The position numbers and the translations under genes are program-made. From positions 1 to 12,257 of the forward strand of contig SKZL01000125.1 of the NCBI GenBank assembly GCA_007127395.1: a DNA stretch of 12,257 nucleotides, read 5' to 3'. Below the pieces are notes generated by a model. The model saw only the letters and a program-made list of their open reading frames with translations. It was not told the origin of the DNA and did not search any database. Within the stretch, counting starts at the first letter, position 1, and every line of letters starts with the position of its first letter. This document shows, piece after piece, positions 7,399 to 12,257 of this stretch. The stretch is from Balneolaceae bacterium. Lineage in GTDB: Bacteria; Bacteroidota; Rhodothermia; Balneolales; Balneolaceae.

Positions 7399-8841
7399 AT
7401 GAGTGAGACAAAAGCTCTCGAATCAATGATCGGTGAAGAGTACAAATATGGGTTCACCACAGATGTAGAATATGAAGATTTCCCAAAAGGATTAAATGAG
7501 GATATTGTACGTCTCATTTCTGAGAAAAAAGACGAACCTGAGTGGATGACCGAATTTCGTCTGAAGGCGTATCGGAGCTGGCTTGAAATGGAAGAGCCAT
7601 CATGGTTTAATGCCACATATGAGAAGCCAAAGTTTGATACGCTTCAATATTATTCAGCACCTAAAAACAAACCGAAGCTGGATAGCCTGGATGATGTGGA
7701 CCCCAAGATCCGTGAAACTTATGAGAAGCTTGGAATACCTCTTGATGAGCAGAAAATGCTTGCCGGTGTAGCGGTGGATGCAGTTTTTGATAGTGTATCT
7801 ATCTTTACCACGTTCAAGGAGAAATTGGCAGAAGCAGGAGTCATCTTTTGCTCTATATCAGAAGCAGTTAAAAACCATCCGGATCTGGTTAAGAAGTATA
7901 TGGGTTCGGTTGTTCCAGTCCGCGATAACTTTTATGCGGCTCTCAATTCTGCAGTATTTTCTGACGGATCATTCTGTTATGTACCGAAAGACACGATTTG
8001 TCCGATGGAGCTCTCTACATATTTCAGAATAAATAATATGAACTCCGGTCAGTTTGAAAGAACTCTAATTATTGCAGAGGAGAATAGTCATGTCAGTTAT
8101 CTGGAAGGTTGCACGGCGCCCATGTATGATGAGCATCAGCTGCATGCTGCTGTCGTTGAATTGGTTGCCCTTGATAATGCAGAGATCAAATATTCAACCA
8201 TTCAGAACTGGTATTCAGGTGATGAAGATGGTAAAGGAGGAATCTATAATTTTGTAACCAAAAGGGGAGCCTGCAGAGGGAAGAACTCCAAGATCTCATG
8301 GACCCAGCTGGAGACAGGTTCTGCAGTAACACTTAAGTATCCGAGTGTAATACTGCAGGGTGATAATTCCGTCGGGGAATTCTTCTCAGTGGCCGTTACC
8401 AACAAAAGACAGCAGGCCGATACCGGAACTAAAATGATCCACATCGGCAAAAACACAAAGAGTACGATTATATCTAAGGGTATCTCTGCCGGTAATTCAA
8501 ATAACAGTTATCGTGGTGAAGTTAAAATCAGTAAAAAAGCCGATAATGCCAGAAATTATTCGCAATGTGACTCAATGTTGATCGGACAAACTTGCGGTGC
8601 ACATACCTTTCCATACATCGAATCGGCGAATCCTACCGGAAAGATAGAGCATGAAGCCACTACCTCCAGGGTTGGTGAAGACCAGATTTTTTACCTTCAG
8701 CAGCGTGGTATAAGCGAAGATGATGCCATTTCACTCATCGTCAACGGTTTCTGTAAAGAGGTGCTCAAGGAGCTCCCGATGGAGTTTGCAGTTGAGGCCA
8801 ATAAACTTTTGGGAATAAAACTGGAAGGGAGTGTTGGCTAA
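7399..8841 (+). CDS. sufB: Fe-S cluster assembly scaffold protein SufB
   Basis: Core of the SufB-SufC2-SufD complex, on which sulfur and iron are assembled into clusters in the cytoplasm. The 480 residues are close to the usual 470-495 and run through the family's typical sequence, including [31 protein letters not shown] and the closing [18 protein letters not shown]. Counting back from the conserved C-terminus, Cys390 (in [10 protein letters not shown]) corresponds to E. coli Cys405, which accepts the sulfur. His418-Glu419 in IEHEATTS correspond to E. coli His433-Glu434, needed for cluster formation. ATG start with no clear Shine-Dalgarno site, only an A-rich stretch. It is first in sufBCDS and preceded by a foldable leader. 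The 111-base gap to sufC is unusual for this otherwise tight operon. Confidence 0.97.
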   Translation: MSETKALESMIGEEYKYGFTTDVEYEDFPKGLNEDIVRLISEKKDEPEWMTEFRLKAYRSWLEMEEPSWFNATYEKPKFDTLQYYSAPKNKPKLDSLDDVDPKIRETYEKLGIPLDEQKMLAGVAVDAVFDSVSIFTTFKEKLAEAGVIFCSISEAVKNHPDLVKKYMGSVVPVRDNFYAALNSAVFSDGSFCYVPKDTICPMELSTYFRINNMNSGQFERTLIIAEENSHVSYLEGCTAPMYDEHQLHAAVVELVALDNAEIKYSTIQNWYSGDEDGKGGIYNFVTKRGACRGKNSKISWTQLETGSAVTLKYPSVILQGDNSVGEFFSVAVTNKRQQADTGTKMIHIGKNTKSTIISKGISAGNSNNSYRGEVKISKKADNARNYSQCDSMLIGQTCGAHTFPYIESANPTGKIEHEATTSRVGEDQIFYLQQRGISEDDAISLIVNGFCKEVLKELPMEFAVEANKLLGIKLEGSVG

Positions 8842-8857
8842 CCATTCGTGACGATTT

Positions 8858-8910
8858 TTACAATCAATCTGGAGCTGTTTAAGATAACCTGCAGTCAGAT
8901 TAGATTGTGA
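8858..8910 (+). terminator. Long AT-rich hairpin followed by T5 between sufB and sufC
   Basis: ACAATCAATCTG (8860-8871) pairs with CAGATTAGATTGT (8896-8908): twelve pairs with one bulged A at 8902, plus a wobble and an A-T pair outside. The loop is 24 bases. Four bases after the stem is TTTTT (8915-8919), followed by an A-run. This looks like a weak or attenuating terminator, or an RNA processing or stability hairpin, lying inside an operon whose downstream genes must still be expressed. An internal sufC promoter in the same gap was not recognised. A protein-binding palindrome is possible. Confidence 0.45.
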
Positions 8911-8952
8911 CAGATTTTTCAAAAAAAACAAAAAATTCAAATAGAAAAAACA

Positions 8953-9726
8953 GTGTTAGAACTAAAAGATTTACATGCAGAAGTAGAAGGCGAAGGAATT
9001 GAAATCCTTAAAGGTGTTAACCTTACTATTACAAAAGGTGAAATTCATGCAATTATGGGACCGAATGGCAGTGGGAAAAGTACACTAGCCAAGGTAGTTG
9101 CAGGACATCCTCAGTATGAAGTAACTAAAGGAGATATTTTGTTCAATGGTGAAAGCATTCTTGAGATGGATCCGGACGAAAGGGCTCATGCAGGTATTTT
9201 TCTTGCATTTCAATATCCGGTCGAGGTTCCGGGGGTGACAAATACTACTCTTCTGAGAGAATCATATAACACAATTGCAGCATCCAGAGGAAGAGAAGAG
9301 CTTGACCCGCTTGAGTTTGATGACTATATCAGAGAGAAGCTCGATCTGGTTGAAATGAATCCTGAATTTCTTGAGAGAAGTGTTAATGCAGGATTTTCAG
9401 GCGGTGAAAAGAAGAGAAATGAAATTTTTCAGATGGCAGTATTGCAGCCTTCACTATCACTATTGGATGAAACAGATTCCGGATTGGATATTGATGCACT
9501 GAGAGTGGTATCTGATGGGATCAATAAGTTGCATGGAGAAGATGATGGTGTGGTTTTAATTACACACTACCAGAGACTGCTCAACTATATTATTCCGGAT
9601 CATGTCCATGTAATGATTGCAGGAAGGATTGTTAAATCAGGCGGTAAAGAGCTGGCTCTTGAGCTTGAAGAGAAGGGTTATGACTGGTTGGAGTCACTTG
9701 CAACTGTAAATGGAGAGGCAAAATAA
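8953..9726 (+). CDS. sufC: Fe-S cluster assembly ATPase SufC
   Basis: ABC-type ATPase that binds SufB and SufD and drives their rearrangement during cluster assembly; it is cytoplasmic and has no membrane domain. The 257 residues contain Walker [10 protein letters not shown] (36-44), the Q-loop in [13 protein letters not shown], the signature [10 protein letters not shown] (148-157), Walker B LSLLDE with Asp172-Glu173 followed by TDSGLD, and the H-loop His205 in ITHYQRLL. The FSGGEKKR and [12 protein letters not shown] sequences are specific to SufC among ABC ATPases. The start is GTG at 8953; the next in-frame Met (residue 35) would cut off the first strands just before Walker A. There is no Shine-Dalgarno site, only A-rich sequence upstream. 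The stop TAA shares one base with the sufD ATG, so translation is probably coupled to sufD. Confidence 0.97.
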   Translation: MLELKDLHAEVEGEGIEILKGVNLTITKGEIHAIMGPNGSGKSTLAKVVAGHPQYEVTKGDILFNGESILEMDPDERAHAGIFLAFQYPVEVPGVTNTTLLRESYNTIAASRGREELDPLEFDDYIREKLDLVEMNPEFLERSVNAGFSGGEKKRNEIFQMAVLQPSLSLLDETDSGLDIDALRVVSDGINKLHGEDDGVVLITHYQRLLNYIIPDHVHVMIAGRIVKSGGKELALELEEKGYDWLESLATVNGEAK

Positions 9727-11051
9727 TGGCACATCCCACAAGGATCGAACCATCTGTTTTACATGAACTGGCTATGAACAGGCCGGTCTCAAAAGATCGG
9801 CTATGGACAGGAATCGCGGAGGAAGGTATGTTAACACTCAACTCTAATGAATTTCCTGATCGTAAAATTGAGGAGTGGAAGTTCACAAATCTAAAGGAGT
9901 TAAAAAGAACAGATTTTGTTCATTTGGATAAAGCCGGAGTATCACCTGCTACGGATATTGAGAAGTATTTTCTTCCTGAGTCAGATCGCAGCAGACTTGT
10001 GTTTGTGAATGGTTATTTTGAGGAAAAATACTCTTCCATTGGCGGCCTGGGCAAAGGTGTGACGGTAGGTAACCTCGCAAAATATGCCGGTGATGAAGCA
10101 GTTAAAGAGTATCTGAACAGGCTTGTTAACTATGATAATGATGTCTTTACAGCTTATAATAATCTGATGTTTGATGATGGTGCCTATATACATCTGGAGA
10201 AAGGTGCCAAGGCTGAGGCCCCTATACAGATATTGAACATTTACACAGACTCTGAACAGCCCTATATCGCAAGTCCGCGGATGCTTGTTATTGCAGAGGA
10301 GGATTCTGATCTGACAATAATTGAAGATCATATAGGCCTGTCGGATAACAGGTATCTGACGATCCCGGTTTGTGAAGTGAAAGTTAAGCAGAGAGCTCAC
10401 ATACATCATGTGCGTATCCAGCGTGACAGTCTGGATGCTTTTCATCTATCCAGACCCATCACATATGTAGAGAAAAATTCGGAATACCACTCTTATACAA
10501 TTACACTTGGTGCGAAACTGTCAAGGAATGAGCCGCGTGTGATTCAGGAAGATGAAGAGGTGGATTTTACTCTGGATGGCCTAGTATTGATTGATGGAGA
10601 TCAGGTAGCGGATACACACTCTGTTATGGATCACCGATTCTCACATGCGACAAGCCACCAGCTTCATAAAGTTGTGGTGAACGGTAGTGCACACAGTATC
10701 TTTAACGGTAAGATATTTGTCAGAAAAGATGCTCAAAAAATTGACTCATTTCAGGAAAACAGGAATCTTTTACTCTCTATAGATGGTTTGGTAAACACTA
10801 AACCTCAGCTTGAAATATTTGCTGATGATGTTCTCTGTTCACATGGTGCAACAATCGGTCAACTCGACCCGGAAGAGGTATTCTATCTTCAGAGCAGGGG
10901 CATGACAGAAGAGAAGGCAAAAGAGGTTTTGACATATGCATTTGCATTGGAAACAATTGAGAATGTAAAAGTAGACTCTGTACATAAACTGCTGATTGAG
11001 GAAGTTTACAGATATACAAAAGCAAACAGTAAACCAAAGGTGCCGGCTTAG
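9726..11051 (+). CDS. sufD: Fe-S cluster assembly protein SufD
   Basis: SufB paralogue that completes the SufBC2D scaffold and helps deliver iron. It has 441 residues, against 423 in E. coli. The C-terminal half carries the shared SufB/SufD beta-helix core (GLVLIDGDQVADTHSVMDHRFSHATSHQLHK), followed by FADDVLCSHGATIGQLDPEEVFYLQSRG. In that stretch His373 aligns with E. coli SufD His360, known to be needed for cluster assembly, and Cys371 with Cys358. The N-terminal NEFPDRKIEEWKFTNLKEL fits the family's helical N-domain (W-K-[FY]-T). The ATG overlaps the sufC stop by one base, and GGAGAGG in the end of sufC is one of the few good ribosome sites in the window. sufS follows 23 bases later, continuing the operon. 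Confidence 0.95.
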   Translation: MAHPTRIEPSVLHELAMNRPVSKDRLWTGIAEEGMLTLNSNEFPDRKIEEWKFTNLKELKRTDFVHLDKAGVSPATDIEKYFLPESDRSRLVFVNGYFEEKYSSIGGLGKGVTVGNLAKYAGDEAVKEYLNRLVNYDNDVFTAYNNLMFDDGAYIHLEKGAKAEAPIQILNIYTDSEQPYIASPRMLVIAEEDSDLTIIEDHIGLSDNRYLTIPVCEVKVKQRAHIHHVRIQRDSLDAFHLSRPITYVEKNSEYHSYTITLGAKLSRNEPRVIQEDEEVDFTLDGLVLIDGDQVADTHSVMDHRFSHATSHQLHKVVVNGSAHSIFNGKIFVRKDAQKIDSFQENRNLLLSIDGLVNTKPQLEIFADDVLCSHGATIGQLDPEEVFYLQSRGMTEEKAKEVLTYAFALETIENVKVDSVHKLLIEEVYRYTKANSKPKVPA

Positions 11052-11074
11052 TTACAAATATAGTATAAACTTAA

Positions 11075-12257
11075 ATGAATCAGGCTCTGAAAGAGATATC
11101 GAAAGTAGATTTTGAGAAGATCCGAAAAGATTTTCCGGTCCTTCATCAAGATGTGAACGGCAGGCCAATTGTCTATCTAGATAATGCTGCATCCAGTCAG
11201 ATGCCGGTTCAGGTAGCTGAACGGATTGATCATTATCATCGCTATGAACACTCTAATGTTCACAGGGGGATTCATACACTGAGCCAAAAAGCGACTGATG
11301 CATTTGAAGAGACTCGCTTTAAGGTCCAGAAGCTTATTAATGCATCGGATCCTGATGAGATCATCTATACCACCGGAACCACTGATTCCATTAATCTAGT
11401 GGCAAACAGTTATGGGTCCAAATTTCTGAAAGAGGGTGATGAAATTATCCTGACTCAGATGGAGCATCATGCCAATATCGTTCCGTGGCAAATGATTGCT
11501 GAGAAAACCGGTGCTCGTATCAAGGTTATTCCGGTAAGCGACAGTGGTGACCTGGACATGGATGCCTATAAAAAATTGCTTTCAAGCAAAACGAAAATTG
11601 TTGCCATTGTTCACATATCCAATGCATTGGGGACGGTTAATCCGGTAAAAGAGATCACGGAACTTGCTCATGAAACCGGTGCAGTGGTACTGGTGGATGG
11701 TGCTCAATCTGTACCACACCAAAAAGTAGATATTCAGGATATTGATGCTGATTTTTTTGCTTTCTCTTCTCACAAAATGTGTGGGCCTACCGGTTTTGGT
11801 ATACTCTATGGCCGTAAATCGATTTTAGATCAAATGCCACCTTACAGAGGAGGCGGGGATATGATTGATAAGGTCAGCTTTGAAGGTACTACTTACAACA
11901 GGGTTCCATTCAGATTTGAAGCTGGAACACCACCGATTGCAGCATCTATCGGATTGAGCAAAGCCATCGATTATCTGAATGAGATTGGGATGGATAATAT
12001 CGCTCAAAGAGAGTTTGAATTGGTGACATATTTAGTAGATCGGCTCAAAGAGATTGATGGGTTGAAGCTAATTGGCGAGCCGGTAAATAGAGCATCACTG
12101 GCATCTTTTATTTTGGATGATATACATGCATCAGATGTTGGTACACTGCTGGATAAACAGGGTGTAGCTGTTAGAACCGGTCACCACTGTGCTCAACCGA
12201 TATTAAGGAGATTCAATGTTCCGGCAACAACAAGGGCCTCTTTGTCGTTTTATAACA
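11075..12257 (+). CDS. sufS: Group II cysteine desulfurase SufS, 3' end outside window
   Basis: PLP enzyme that removes sulfur from L-cysteine, giving alanine and an enzyme persulfide that feeds SufB. The frame starts at ATG 11075 and is open to the window end, giving 394 residues; the family is about 405-415, so only the last dozen or so are missing. Key residues are visible: His131 in MEHHAN stacks on PLP, Lys234 in FSSHKMCGPTGFG forms the Schiff base, and the persulfide Cys372 lies in RTGHHCAQP. These match E. coli SufS His123, Lys226 and Cys364, each shifted by eight. The RTGHHCAQP loop marks group II rather than IscS. No Shine-Dalgarno site is seen in the A/T-rich 23-base spacer from sufD. 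A partner such as SufE or SufU would lie downstream, out of view. CsdA is the nearest alternative, but the operon makes SufS very likely. Confidence 0.95.
   Translation, partial: MNQALKEISKVDFEKIRKDFPVLHQDVNGRPIVYLDNAASSQMPVQVAERIDHYHRYEHSNVHRGIHTLSQKATDAFEETRFKVQKLINASDPDEIIYTTGTTDSINLVANSYGSKFLKEGDEIILTQMEHHANIVPWQMIAEKTGARIKVIPVSDSGDLDMDAYKKLLSSKTKIVAIVHISNALGTVNPVKEITELAHETGAVVLVDGAQSVPHQKVDIQDIDADFFAFSSHKMCGPTGFGILYGRKSILDQMPPYRGGGDMIDKVSFEGTTYNRVPFRFEAGTPPIAASIGLSKAIDYLNEIGMDNIAQREFELVTYLVDRLKEIDGLKLIGEPVNRASLASFILDDIHASDVGTLLDKQGVAVRTGHHCAQPILRRFNVPATTRASLSFYN

Noticed and set aside
7374..7616. Minus-strand open frame over the sufB start
   Set aside because: Covers sufB codons in antisense, with no family resemblance and no promoter or ribosome site.
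9981..10445. 154-codon open frame on the minus strand
   Set aside because: It lies entirely inside sufD, whose protein is clearly conserved; the translation shows no recognisable family and looks like an antisense shadow.
1..12257. CRISPR array, tRNA, rRNA, insertion sequence
   Set aside because: No regularly spaced repeats, no cloverleaf-like sequence, and no transposase or terminal repeats with target duplications were seen.

Overview
The window most likely comes from a chromosome of the Bacteroidota/Balneolota (FCB) branch, though not more precisely than that. The reasons are a moderately AT-rich sequence, few clear Shine-Dalgarno sites (A/T-rich stretches before most starts), a sufBCDS iron-sulfur operon without sufA or sufE in the visible part, a porin-like barrel ending in Phe, and a lipoprotein with a Bacteroidota-style signal. 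All recognised genes are on the + strand. Both ends are cut inside genes: ugd lacks its N-terminal half and sufS lacks only its last few residues. No tRNA, rRNA, CRISPR array or insertion sequence was seen, and no gene-free stretch exceeds 300 bases.

Region 1 (1-6023) is a tightly packed run of six genes, several of which overlap: UDP-glucose 6-dehydrogenase, UDP-glucuronate decarboxylase, a Nudix hydrolase, an Omp85-like outer-membrane barrel without POTRA domains, a large lipoprotein with a caspase-fold C-terminal domain, and a DMT/EamA transporter. The first two enzymes form a two-step path from UDP-glucose to UDP-xylose, used for envelope or exopolysaccharide sugars. The barrel and lipoprotein have no obvious named homologue and form the least described part of the window. 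The lipoprotein's caspase-like domain has lost both catalytic residues: His is replaced by Tyr423 and Cys by Glu469.

Region 2 (6024-7398) holds a stand-alone short phosphate acetyltransferase gene, with no acetate kinase next to it, and a 275-base intergenic region. The end of that region looks like a structured 5' leader for the suf operon.

Region 3 (7399-12257) is the SUF operon sufB-sufC-sufD-sufS. SufS takes sulfur from cysteine, and the SufB-SufC2-SufD scaffold with its ATPase assembles Fe-S clusters. The residues known to matter in E. coli are all visible: SufB C390/H418/E419, SufD H373, and SufS H131/K234/C372. sufC and sufD overlap by one base. sufB and sufC are instead separated by a 111-base gap holding a long AT-rich hairpin followed by T5, a candidate partial terminator or processing site that could set the ratio of subunits.

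The main leads are the pseudocaspase lipoprotein and its barrel neighbour, the sufB leader, and the sufB-sufC hairpin. All functional proposals for these are inference.
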